In this document: positions 35,000 to 45,779 of the stretch, piece after piece | How the letters are laid out: each line of letters opens with the position of its first letter | Numbering within the stretch: the stretch's first letter is position 1 | DNA from: Sphaerolaimus hirsutus | Taxonomy: Eukaryota; Nematoda; Chromadorea; Monhysterida; Sphaerolaimidae | Assembly: GCA_964036195.1 (NCBI GenBank) | Contig: OZ038457.1 | Coordinates: 18,131,147 to 18,195,146, forward strand | Length of the DNA stretch: 64,000 bases | Reading direction: 5' to 3' | Made by a program: the position numbers and the translations under genes | The notes under the pieces: generated by a model | The model's database searches: none | What the model saw: the letters and a program-made list of their open reading frames with translations, nothing else | What the model was told of the DNA's origin: nothing

Positions 35000-35471
35000 T
35001 GTTGTTAAAATACTGGTATTTTTGGAAAAAGTAAACGTAAACGTCAATACTTTTTTCCAAGTTTCAAGTATAAAGACTAAAATGTATTTATATTTCTAAA
35101 ATATCTGGGTAAACGTAAAATAAAATGCAAATATAAAAAATTTCTAGAAGTTCTCTGATATAAGGTAAAAAATGAGTAAAAATTTTATGACAAAATAAAA
35201 TGGCAAATGACAAGGAAACGATAAAAACTTTTTACTTACCATTTCACTTCCCACTTAATAGATATTTACTTGCCATTTCACTTCCCACTTATCAGGTATA
35301 CAATTACGGTCCCACGTTGGTAGCTTATTTTTTATGTTTTCTCTGGTAACCGGGTAATTGTGCCAGGAAAACGTAACAAAACGTAACGATAATTTTTTCA
35401 AATGTAAACATAAGTATAAATACCCAAATACGTGGGCATTTCAGGTAAACATAAATACATTTTTGCAACAG
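35000..35471. mobile_element. MITE with TAAACGTAAA arms
   Basis: GTTGTTAAAATACTGG at the left, arms of GTAAACGTAAACGT and AACATAAATAC words, and TTTTTGCAACA at the right. It resembles 4355-4999 and 61041-61487. No clean TSD. Unit 2 copy: about 52691-53162. Confidence 0.5.
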
Positions 35472-35473
35472 TG

Positions 35474-35673
35474 GCCCTGCGCACACTAGTTTTCACACGG
35501 AATTTCGAAAACTCATAAATGAGCTTTAAACGTGTTTGAGTTTTCCACAATGAGTCATTTATAATCTCCGTCAACTGTAGTTGACGGCCACCTCATTGTA
35601 GAAAACTCAAATGCGTTCTAAGGTGATTTGTGAGTTTTCGAATTTTGGTGTGATAACTAATGTGCGCAGGCAC
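35474..35673. mobile_element. MITE with GCGCACACTAGTTTTCAC ends
   Basis: GCGCACACTAGTTTTCACAC and GTGTGATAACTAATGTGCGC are inverted, and the centre is GTCAACTGTAGTTGAC. It directly abuts the previous element. Unit 2 copy: 53165-53364. Confidence 0.7.
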
Positions 35674-35719
35674 ACTGGTACAATGTCATCCACCCCTCAT
35701 CCACGATTCTCGCTAGCAA

Positions 35720-35870
35720 CCCGCCCGGTGCCCATCTAGCGCTACAACCCTGTGCGCATGTAAACCCGGTGCGCATGTTACCCATCTAGGGGGCTCTACA
35801 TATGCGCACCGAGTCTACATGGGCACCGGGTTAGCGCTAGATGGGCACCGAGTTTACATGCGCACGGAGT
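35720..35870. repeat. Second CGGTGCGCATGTA block
   Basis: Inverted GTGCGCATGTAAACCCGGTG and CACCGAGTTTACATGCGCAC units around GGGGGCTCTAC. It could be the right part of one larger element started at 34800 and split by later insertions. Confidence 0.5.
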
Positions 35871-36548
35871 CCTCGCCACTGGATATGCAGTATTTAAGAA
35901 TTGACCCTATTTGTGGATAAGAATGTTTTGACATGGGAACTACTCATGTCATGAGATTAATTTTTTCATTACATTTCATACAACCTCCAAATTTATGTTT
36001 CATCCGAATCATCAAATCATTACAGTTTGAATCAGGATATGTATTGTACCGCATCGCATCGCATCGCGTTGTATCAAATATCGGGCACTTTTTATCCGTA
36101 CGTGTCTAAAACAGCGTGAAAGTTGCATGTGCAAGCTATTTTCTATATGCAAACTGGTATTTTTAAAGTTGTGAGGGTTCCAACACGGAATCAAAGATTA
36201 ATATATGTTTTTTTTAAAGTGGTTTATGCCGAAGGTCTTGTAGATTTTGATAACTGTGATGGTTCAAATATTTAGATGGATAGATAGCTAACAAAAATCT
36301 GGGATGGCTGGCGGGTTTACGGGGGTTCAATTTGCATATAGGTAGGCTTTTTCAAGGTGTATAAGTCACTAATTGTAGAAGTCGCTAAAACTAGGTGAAA
36401 AAGTTGGCAGTCATTTCCATTATTACCTGGTAATTATTTGTGTTAGATCGAGCATCAAGAATTCCCTTCATATGTATCAAACATTTTCATTGAAAATTTC
36501 GCAAAAAGACATCGAATGTATGATATCATCCGCATCCTAACCACATTA
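35871..36548. other. Intergenic, repeat fragments only
   Basis: About 36250-36400 resembles a degraded GGATAGATAGCTA/GGGGGTTCAA fragment of the CAGGGG family. No gene is recognised. Units 1 and 2 differ here by small replacements near 36345-36395. Confidence 0.4.
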
Positions 36549-37624
36549 CTAAACATCACTTTCTGGATTTTCTGAACGGTACCAACTGCAAAACAAATAA
36601 TTTAGCAGCGAAATCGCTTCACTTCTCACTATTGGATTTACTGCATAGAATATCAGAGGATTAAATATAAAAATTGAGTAGGAAAAGAAAACCACGATGA
36701 AATCATTCCCAAACACTGAAAAACCAAGGCTTATAGTGATACAAACACCTAAAACTGTCATTTGTGTTACAAAGAAAAGAAATCCTTGCCAAAGTAACCC
36801 TTCTTCTAATTCGATTCGCTTAGAACTTTTAACGCAGGTGCTTTTTGCACCCTGTTTCCTCAAAATTACAACAAGTGCTATGTACAACCCAAAATTTATC
36901 ATGGGGATAGTAGAAAAAAATGTTATGTTTATTATATCAAATGTTTTTTCAAACTGTAAGGAGCTATCTGGACAATTACTTGTGTATGTCATATTTTTTA
37001 AATTTAGATAGTGCCAACATCCTGTGTACATATATTTTGTCACTTCGATGACAAGTGACCCAATACAAATTGTAAAAATGAAAAAGTACACATGTGGTTT
37101 TGCAGTGAAAAGTCTACCAAACCAAGTGTTTGACAAGCCAAACATGACATCAGAACCACAAATAAATCTGTTTATAGATATGCATGTAATTACTGACAAA
37201 AAAAATGTTGAAAAAAATTGCATATTAAATGCTAACAGAAGAGTGTTGAAAATTATATTTTCAATCAAAAAATAACCCAAAAGACAGGACGGGGCATAAT
37301 AACATAAACTAATTAAAAGCAAGTAGATTGTTCCAATATTTATTACCAGAACTAATGTATAAAATGTGTGAGAAAATTTCTGATCATTATTTCTGATTAG
37401 TACACATATTACAGGCACTTTAAGAATTATTGCGATTGTCATCTGAAAAGAGGTGTATGTGAAATACTTATTTTAGATTTGAAAGGTAGTTACAAACAAA
37501 CCAGTGCCATCCATAAAATAGCAGATGTGAAATTCACGAGAATTTTGATATCCTTGGAAGTAGAAATATTGTTTGTATTAGCCATTGGATTGGTGTCATT
37601 TAGCCAAAATTCTGCCTGGGCCAT
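36549..37624 (-). CDS. Seven-transmembrane receptor, nematode serpentine-like, copy 1
   Basis: Two exons on the - strand: 37502-37624 (41 codons) and 36549-37442 (297 codons plus stop), separated by a 59-nt GT/AG intron, giving 338 residues. Exon 1 adds an N-terminus with three N-glycosylation sequons (NDT, NIS, NFT) and the first part of TM1, which exon 2 completes. Further hydrophobic spans lie at about 66-90, 105-132, 157-176, 210-235, 255-282 and 287-310. INRF follows TM3 in place of DRY. Two Cys (CWHY, NCPD) sit in extracellular loop 2. ELEEGLLWQ opens TM6, and NPLIFYAVNPIVR closes TM7. These features recall nematode chemoreceptor classes such as Srx/Srt. Ligand unknown. The exact class is not certain. 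Confidence 0.72.
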
Positions 37625-37801
37625 TATGAACTAGAACATTTAGCTGCTTCTCTGAACATTAGATCATGTTTATATCCGCATTTTTGTTGCTGGGTTTTCT
37701 TTGAAACAAATTTAATAGTATTTACATTGGAAAAATAAAATAGTATTTGAATAAAAAGGTGTCGTTTCTAAAATATACCCTTCGAGCCATGTCATCATTA
37801 G

Positions 37802-38675
37802 TAGTGATGGAAAAGGCACCGGGAAAAATGGCACCGCACCGGCACCGGTGCCATTCCTCAGAAAGGGCACCTGGCACCTTGGGCACCGGCAAAAAAATGG
37901 CACCGCACCGCACCGGCACAGGTGCCATTCTGAAAAAATAGCACCGACAGCCTGGGGTACCGGCCGGTTGCCGGTACTAGCACAGAAAGGCACCGCACCG
38001 GGCTGAAAGTTCCGAAGGATTTATCGGGTATTTTCTTAGAGGCCGCACCTTCAGAAGTGCATTTTTTCACGAATTGTCTATTGATTTTGATCTTTGAGCA
38101 TTCAAAGTGATCAGAATGATGTGGCGATCACTTTATGAAGCAATTATAATAATTACAAATGATAGCTCAAATATTTAATTTGCTCCAATACACATACCAG
38201 TAGTCACTATTGTCTACTGTCTGGGGTGGATATTGTGCAGGAAATGTCATATTTTGTCATATACTGACAACAAATTATGAGGTTAATGGCAAAACAAATG
38301 TAATATTTATGATTGAAGAAAACACAATCATGTATTCCCTCTTCAGAAGGGTAATTATGGCACATTTCAAAGTAAATTTGACGAGACGTTTTTTTCTAGA
38401 AATGACTGAAAACAGTTGAATCTAGAATATTGATCTTATAAATATGAATAAGCACATGCTGTTGACGAAATTTTACACCCTATTAAGACTTGGCCGGTGG
38501 CTTTCCCGGTGCCTTTTACTTTGGCCCTGGTGCTAGCACCTTTGGCACCAGCTGAAAAAGGGCACCGCACCGGCACCTGTGCTATTCTGGAAAAAATGGC
38601 ACCGGCAGGGCACCCAAAAAAAATGGCACCGTACCAGCACCGGGGCACCGGTGCCCCGGTGCCTTTCTATCACTA
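37802..38675. mobile_element. hAT-like MITE with GGCACC arms
   Basis: 874 bases with TAGTGATGGAAAAGGCACCG and CGGTGCCTTTCTATCACTA ends and the perfect TSD ATCATTAG (37794-37801 and 38676-38683). The arms are GGCACCGCACCGGCACC-like repeats around an AT-rich core (about 38030-38480). It lies just 5' of the receptor gene, within about 180 bases of its start. Frames in it are arm translations. Confidence 0.92.
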
Positions 38676-38914
38676 ATCATTAGCGAATGCTAAACCTGAA
38701 TATATGCCCACATCATTTGTCTTATTTTATTTATGTATCAGTTGATCCAACTTGGACCTTGTTTGGTGAGAGAAATTTTGAGTCGCCACTTTCAAATTTT
38801 GTCTTTGTAAACACAAATGTAAAGATACATTATGGCCACAATTTTATGGCACTGATTGGATCAGCAAATTGCTTTCCCATATTTCTTTTCCAACGTATCA
38901 GTAGCAAAGGCAGC

Positions 38915-39148
38915 TAGGGTGGCAGAATTTACGGGACCGTACCGTACCGCATTTTTGGGAAATTTACCGTACCGTACCGTTTACCGCACTTTTAGAAATT
39001 TACCGTACCGTACCGCGTACCGCATTTTCCAAAATTTACCGTACCGTACCGCGTACCGCACTCATTTACCGCAGAAAATGCGGTAAATTTTACTCAGATT
39101 GACATTAAATATGCCAATTTATTAATGACAGTTAACGCGGTGTTTTGA
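38915..39148. mobile_element. TACCG-arm hAT-like MITE, left part truncated at the duplication junction
   Basis: It begins TAGGGTGGCAGAATTTAC, continues with CCGTACCGTACCG repeats, then breaks off at 39148 where unit 2 begins. The intact counterpart is 56580-57328. There is no right terminus here. Confidence 0.88.
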
Positions 39149-39565
39149 AATTTTTCAACCGCTTTTTAACTGTTTTTCAGACCTAAAGTAGATCAGACTC
39201 TTCCTACTTCCGGCCTACTTCCGCAAGTGGAGAAATGAGAACTGCTTTTGCCAAAGTGAATTGATAGGTAAAATGGCAAAAGCAAAGAAATAATTTTTTG
39301 TTTTTTTTCGGTTTTTCTTTGCTTTTGCCAATTTACTTCTCAGTTCTCCACTTGCGGAACTGGCACCAGTTCTATTTAGGGTTCGCCAGGCTTCTTCAAC
39401 CGCGTTTAAAAAAGTGCCGCGTTTAAAAAAGTGCAAGGCTCCCACCCAGGGGTCTCAATCGGCGCGCGGTTTTAAAATCTAGGCGAGTACGAGTGCGCAG
39501 AGTAACACTGGCACTAGTTGTTCACGCGGACAAAAAATAAATAAAAAAACAAATAGATACAGTGT

Positions 39566-41285
39566 TAGGGTTGGAAAAAAAACGTTTTTTTTTAACTCGA
39601 TGTTTAAAAACGTTTTTTTAAATAAAAAACGTTTTTTTTAAAAGCTCCCAGATATGACCTTGTGTCAACATATATAGGTATATCAGACAGTGGCAATACT
39701 CTGTGATGTTATATATGACCATATAATGTCTGTGGAGCCATGGGATAGCATCATAAGTGGTGATTTGTGTCAAAAATATCCATTTTTCGTCGACATATCG
39801 TTCGTATATCGCCTTATAGTCAAATGTTCGTCACTTCAGGTAAAGTTTGGCACGGAATAGTGATCAAACAAGGTTATAAAACGAGGTTGTTACTTTGGGA
39901 GTGAAGTTACACACTGTGGAGGTACATGGAAGCACATTACCTCAATATTATATACTACAGCAACATATGACGGCTTATTAACCCATGGTAGGATATATAA
40001 ATGGATACTTTGATACTAAAAATGCCTCAAAACCAATGAAAACAACCACCAATGTCAATTTGTGTGTGAAATTGCGCGCTTGCGCGCAAAAATTTTGCAA
40101 AATACCTAGTGCTTAGTACTAAAAATTTCGGTCGATGTTTTATAATAAAAAAAAACATTTCAGACGTCATGTTTGTTTGTTTTTAAAAACGTTTTTTTAT
40201 TAAAAAAAACATCGGCCAACCCTAATGCTAAGTAGCCTACAATGTTGTGGAAAAGAAATATTCTGGTAAAAATTATCAATAACCTTGCAATTTACTCTTT
40301 ACTCAAATCCGTACACCCAGATCCGCCCATTCCGAAAACTTCGTGAAACATCGCGAGGGTCAACAGAAATTTGTAGCCCAAATCTGACAAAAAAAACACA
40401 CCGTAGAACCCGTCGAATCCATTGAAAATACAAATTCACGCCAGTTGGAGAAAACCAGTTGTAAATACAACCAGATATTAGCAATGGAAACACAGCGATT
40501 CCTGAGTGAAGGGAAATATCTTTAGGCATCCGATGAAATGTGCAGTTTGAACGGTTTGATATTAGGGCGCCGGTTGGTTCAGAGAAAAACAGCAACAATA
40601 ATATAGTTTAAATTACCGAAATCTTGTCGATCCAGTCCGTGATGATTTCTAAGAGTGCGGAGGTCCACGCACAGCTTATGCTGATTTCGTTTCGCTATTT
40701 TATGACCAAAATTCTGCGCGCTACCTTTTTTACTTTTTTATTCTTAAAACGGCAAAAAAACGAAAATGTGATAGAACTAGTGGTGTCCATAATTTTTTAT
40801 TTATCTCACATAGATCGGTTCCAACCGTGGTGATTTGTGTCAAAAATATCCATTTTTCGTTGACATATCATTCGTATATCGCCTTATAGTTGAATGTTCA
40901 TGACTTCAGGTAAAGTTTGGCACCGAATAGTGATCAAACAAGGTGATAAAAGGAGGTTGTTACTTTGGGAGTGAAGTTACACACTGTGGAGGTACATGGA
41001 AGCACATTACCTCAATATTATATACTACAGCAACATATGACGGCTTATTAACCCATGGTAGCACATAGAAATGGATATGTTGATACTAAAAATGCCACAA
41101 TCCCAATGAAAACAACCACCAATGTCAATTTGTGTGTGAAATTGCGCGCTTGCGCGCAAAAATTTTGCAAAATACCTAGTGCTTAGTACTAAAAATTTCG
41201 GCCGATGTTTTTTTAAAAAAAAAACATTTTGGACGTCATGTTTTTAAAAAAAAAAAACGTTTAAAAAAAACATCGGCCAACCCTA
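39566..41285 (+). mobile_element. AACGTTT-arm MITE, unit 2 copy, interrupted
   Basis: This corresponds to 23564-24214, with TACAGTGT at 39558-39565 and 41286-41293. At GTGGTGATT (39757) 1,070 bases intervene before the same motif resumes at 40827. The segment 39566-40222 therefore reads as a full hybrid element and 40827-41285 as its displaced right part. Confidence 0.88.
39757..40826. other. Inverted templated insertion copied from about 19153-20225
   Basis: The sequence matches the reverse complement of the MITE at 19755-20369 plus its low-copy flank to 19153, including the donor-specific AGCATCATAAG. It carries the inverted 99-codon frame at 40299-40598. It is absent from unit 1. Confidence 0.88.
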
Positions 41286-41292
41286 TACAGTG

Positions 41293-41901
41293 TAGGGTTC
41301 AAACGGGATTGACTTTTCGGGATCGGGATCGGGATCGGGATTCACTTTCTGAGATTTCGGGATCGGGATCGGGATCGGGATTGGGGTTTCGGGATCGGGA
41401 TCGGGATTGGTTTTTTGAGATTTCGGGATCGGGATCGGGATTGGCCGGGATTGGGGTCACGGGATCGGGATCGGGATTGGGATAGGCATTTTTCCGGGAT
41501 CGGGATTGGGTTCTAGGGATAGAGATTTTGGCCATTTTTCTGGCATTCACAGTTGTTCATAAAGGTCTCAAAACACTGTTGGATGCCAGAAAAGTGGCAT
41601 AAAATTGACGCTGGGAATTTGCATCCACTTTTTTGCATGCAAAAACGTCATTATTTCACTTTTTATAATTTCCACTAATTTTTCCGGGATCGGGATCCCG
41701 GACTTGGGAGTTTCTCGGGATCGGGATCGGGATTTGAAAACTTTCGAGATCGGGATCGGGATCGGGATTGGTATTTTTGAGATTTCGGGATCGGGATCGG
41801 GATCGGGATTGGGGTTTCGGGATCGGGATCGGGATCGGGACTGGTAAATCCCGGAATTTCACGGGATCCGGGATCGGGATCGGGATCCCGTTTGAACCCT
41901 A
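41293..41901. mobile_element. hAT-like MITE with GGGATC arms
   Basis: 609 bases, TAGGGTTCAAACGGGAT..ATCCCGTTTGAACCCTA, perfect TSD ATACAGTG (41285-41292 and 41902-41909). The arms are CGGGATCGGGAT tandem repeats (41318-41520 and 41684-41890) in opposite orientation around a ~160-base core. It is absent from unit 1, so it inserted after the tandem duplication. The TSD overlaps that of the neighbouring MITE. Frames of RSRSR type are arm translations. Confidence 0.93.
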
Positions 41902-42149
41902 ATACAGTGTGCGCAAAAATTTCTATCCCGGAGGCAAAATTTTGGGCTACTACCCCCTAACCCCCCCCCCCCCCCCAAATCGCCCAGCTATCTACCTATC
42001 TGGAGCGATTTTTGCGAAACTATACCCCAATTTTCGCTCAAAATCGCTATTTTTCATACCTTTTTATAGATTTTCACGTCCAAAAACATGGTTCTGGTTC
42101 CTATTTGCCTATTTTCAGCTATATTTAGTATTATATGCTCTTGTATACC

Positions 42150-43495
42150 TAGGGTTGGCACTTGATTTTTTTTAACTGAAAAAAATCAACGGGTGGGAAT
42201 AGGGTTGGAAAAAAAACGTTTTTTTTAACTCAATGTTTTTTTAAAAAAAACAACGTTTTTTTTTAAAAACAACAACGTTTTTAATAAAAAAAAACGTTTT
42301 TTTTTAAAAGCTCCCAGATATGACCTAGTGTCAACATATATAGGTATGTCAGACACTGGCAATACTCTGTGATGTTAAATATGACCATATAATGGCTGTG
42401 GAGCCATGGGATAGCATTATAAGTGGTGATTTGTGTCAAAAATATCCATTTTTCGTTGACATATTGTTCGTATATCGCCTTATAGTCGAATGTTTGTGAC
42501 TTCAGGTAAAGTTTGGCACGGAATGGTGATCAAACAAGGTTATAAAAGGAGGTTGTTACTTTGGGAGTGAAGTCACACACTGTGGAGGTACATGGAAGCA
42601 CATTACCTCAATATTATATATTACAGCAACATATGTCGGCTTATTCACCCATGGTAGCACATAGAAATGGATGTTTTGATACTAAAAATGCAACAAAACC
42701 AATGAAAACAACCACCAATGTCAATTTGTGTGTGAAATTGCGCGCTTGCGCGCAAAAATTTTGCAAAATACCTAGTGCTTAGTACTAAAAATTTCGGCTG
42801 ATGTTTTTAAAAATAAAAAAAAACATTTTGGATGTCATGTTTTTTTATTAAAAAAAACGTTTTTTTAATATAAAAAACGTTTAAAAAAAAACATCGGCCA
42901 ACCCTAGGTGGGAACTGATTTTAATTTTAAAAAATCAAAAGTCAAAATTTCTGGTAGACTTGCACTAGGTATTTTGCATTTTTGTGCATGCAAGCGCGCA
43001 ATTTCTCATACATGTTACCATTTGTGGTGTTTTCATGGGTTTTGGGGCATTTTTAGTGTAAAATCTTCCATTTATTCATGTTACCATGCAATAATAAGCT
43101 GTGATATGCTAGTGTAGTATATAATATCTAACCAATGTGCTCCAACATACTTCTACAGTGTGTAACATCACTGTCAATGTATTAGCCTTCTCTTACAACC
43201 TTATTTAAGCACTATTCCATGCTGAACTTCACTTGAAGTCACAAACGTTTGACAAAAGGCAATATATGTAATAAGTCTACATAAAATGGATATTTTTGGC
43301 AGAAATCACTGCTCATAATGCTATCCCATGACTCCACAGTCATAATATCACCACAATAGACATAACAATACATTGTCTGACACTTAACATACACATATTT
43401 TTTCTCTATACCCCCATTTTTGGTGATTTTAAAAATAATCTGATTTTAATTTTTTAAAATCAAGGCGTTTAAAAAAATTGTTTTTCCCAACCCTA
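42150..43495 (+). mobile_element. AAAATCA-arm MITE with nested AACGTTT-arm MITE (unit 2)
   Basis: Copy of 24457-25803. The nested element is 42200-42906 with TSD GGTGGGAA. Differences from unit 1 are mainly homopolymer lengths. Confidence 0.87.
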
Positions 43496-43799
43496 TGTAT
43501 GCCCATTTTGAGCCATTTTCACCTACTTTTAGCGATTTCTCTCCCTTTTCTTCCTTCTATGGCCCGAAAAAGCCTATATATCGAACCAGCACAACCCCCC
43601 AACCCCCCCCAGAAAATTTTTCAGCTATCTATCCCCCCAGAGGAGCGATTTGCTATCTATCCATCCACTCGGAGGGTCAAAATTCCAGATACTCCAGCTC
43701 CCAGCACTTAAAAAAGCAATGGCATTTTTTAATTTTGAAATATTTTGGTTAGGTCTGGTCCGTTGCAAGGGTTCAGAATGGGGCTGGAAAACGGAAAAT

Positions 43800-44327
43800 T
43801 AAGGGTGTCAAAAAAATTTTTTTAGGAAAACAGAACGGAAAATGGAAAAAATTGCATTTGGCTGAAAACGGAAACGGGAACAGAACAAAAATTTCAGTGG
43901 CCTGAAAAGGGTCCAGAAAAACGGAAACGGAAAAATGTAATCTGCATGGAAATGGAAAAATTTGCTGAAATTTTGCCAGAAAATGGATAAAATTGGTTGA
44001 AATTTTGCTGGAAGTGGAAAAAATTTGCTGAAATTTTGCTGGAAACAGAAAAAGTTTACATAATTGACAATCTGCATGAATGTTTACCAGTTTGGCTGGA
44101 ACAGAAAGTTGAGCCAGAAAAAGGTAAATGAGGCGGAAAAACAGAAAATTGAAGCAGGAACGGAAAAAGGTGGAAAAACTGAAAATTTAGCTGGAAAACG
44201 GAAAATGAGATGGACAAACGGAAACGGAAAAAAGTGGCGGGAAAACGGGACAAAAATTTCAGCAGCCGGAAAACGGAACGGAAAACGGAAAAAATTTGCC
44301 TGCGGAAAATGGAAATTTGACACCCTA
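43800..44327. mobile_element. GGAAAACGG-arm element (unit 2)
   Basis: Copy of 26108-26635 with TTTGACACCCTA at the right end. Confidence 0.6.
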
Positions 44328-45619
44328 GCTGGGTTACCTACCCACCAAACGCTGTGCTATGTATCTATCATAGTTGTTAAAACATTTACTTTTACTCGAT
44401 AAATACATATACTCGAGGTACTGAGTAAATATGTTTGTTTCTTCTGAAAAGGTACTTGAAAAGCAAACTGCAGTCTGTTCTGAGTTAGTGAGTATGAAAC
44501 GATCAAATTTGGAAATGTCTGGATATAAAAAATAAAAAAGCACGGTTTTTAATTTATTTTTTTGATCGGCTATTTCTTTGGCGATATGTTCGCTTTTCGC
44601 TTTTATTTCAGCCGTTCCTGGACTACTGAGGCATACAAATGCAAAAGGAAGTAAGTTTTGGAAGATTTCAGCCATACCGGTACTACTGGGCATTCAAATG
44701 CAAAAGAAAATAAGTTTTGGATATACCCTGACAAGTATGACAAGTTGGCATCCGGCCAATAATTTCGAAATCGCTCAAAGCTAAAATAGGTAGGCGTGTC
44801 TATAGACGAACATAGCGATTATGATAGTGAAAATTGGCAAAGTGGACTATTGTGGCGATTTTGTGCAAAAAATTGAGGAAAAATCGCTCAAAGTACGATA
44901 CGCAACTGGTGACCTGGACGTATGCCAACTTATCAGTCGTGACCAGATCCATAAGTTTGCTAGCGGCTGACTGTTCTGCGGCGTTCATACAGTGGGTCGC
45001 CGTACGTAGCTTCAAGCGGAGTGCGCCAGGCATGTTTGCTCTCTTTCCTCGTTTTTGGTTTGGCTTTCTCCTATCTAGGTGCTCCTGGGGTTAGATTGGA
45101 CACGAGCCAAGTTTGTTATTCAACCTAGGTGGAGTTATCAATGGCCGCACGGTGCTGCTGCCGTCGTGAACAGCAGAATTCGGTGGAGAGCTTGCGCGAC
45201 CCAGTGCTGCCGGACGGTGAGGGTGGAATCTTTGTGTTTAAAATTTGCCGGTGACCCCTATCAGGATTAATGGCGCACCGCACACTGCAAAGTGTAACGT
45301 TAAGTTCGGACGATTTTTGCATGGGTGGAATTAAAAATCGTCCGAACCTACCCAATTTTCAGTAGTTTTTTAGATGTGTCGTAAATAAAATCCTCCGAAC
45401 TGACTTTATAATTCTGCCCGGGCGGAAATTAAAACGTCCGGACCTGATCGTTACACTTTGCAGTGTGCGGTTCGCCGATGAGTAACTTTTTGCTAGGATG
45501 TAGGTAGGCCTTCCCGGAAGTGCATTTATCCACATTTCTATTTCAACGTCTCATTTAAGATTGAATGCCCGGAAGAATTTTGTTTTTACTGAACGTGGAA
45601 CATTACACGACATTTCTAC

Positions 45620-45779
45620 TACGGTTCAAACGGGACCAGTTTTTCGGACCGGGACCGGGATCCGAAATTGTCTAATGTCTGGACCGGGACTGGCTTTTTT
45701 CAATTGTCGGAACGTGACCGCACCAGGCCCGACTTTTTGCCCAACCATGTACCGGGACCGCGGTCTTTTTTGAACCCTA
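45620..45779. mobile_element. GGGACC-arm hAT-like MITE (unit 2)
   Basis: Copy of 27928-28087 with the same 7-of-8 flanking repeat. Confidence 0.78.

Larger units (their letters stand above)
23150..39148. repeat. Tandem duplication B, unit 1 (~16.0 kb)
   Basis: Everything from TTTCAACCGCTTTTTAACTG onward recurs from 39149-39152. It carries the enoyl reductase 5' exons and the GPCR gene. The unit ends inside a TACCG-arm MITE at 39148, where GAAATTT joins TTCAACCGC with only a few T as microhomology. Differences from unit 2 are scarce in 24-35 kb but more frequent from about 36.3 kb to the right end. Confidence 0.93.

Noticed and set aside
41299-41862. Frames rich in RSR or RDRD residues
   Set aside because: They are translations of CGGGATC tandem repeats in the GGGATC-arm MITE, open on both strands.
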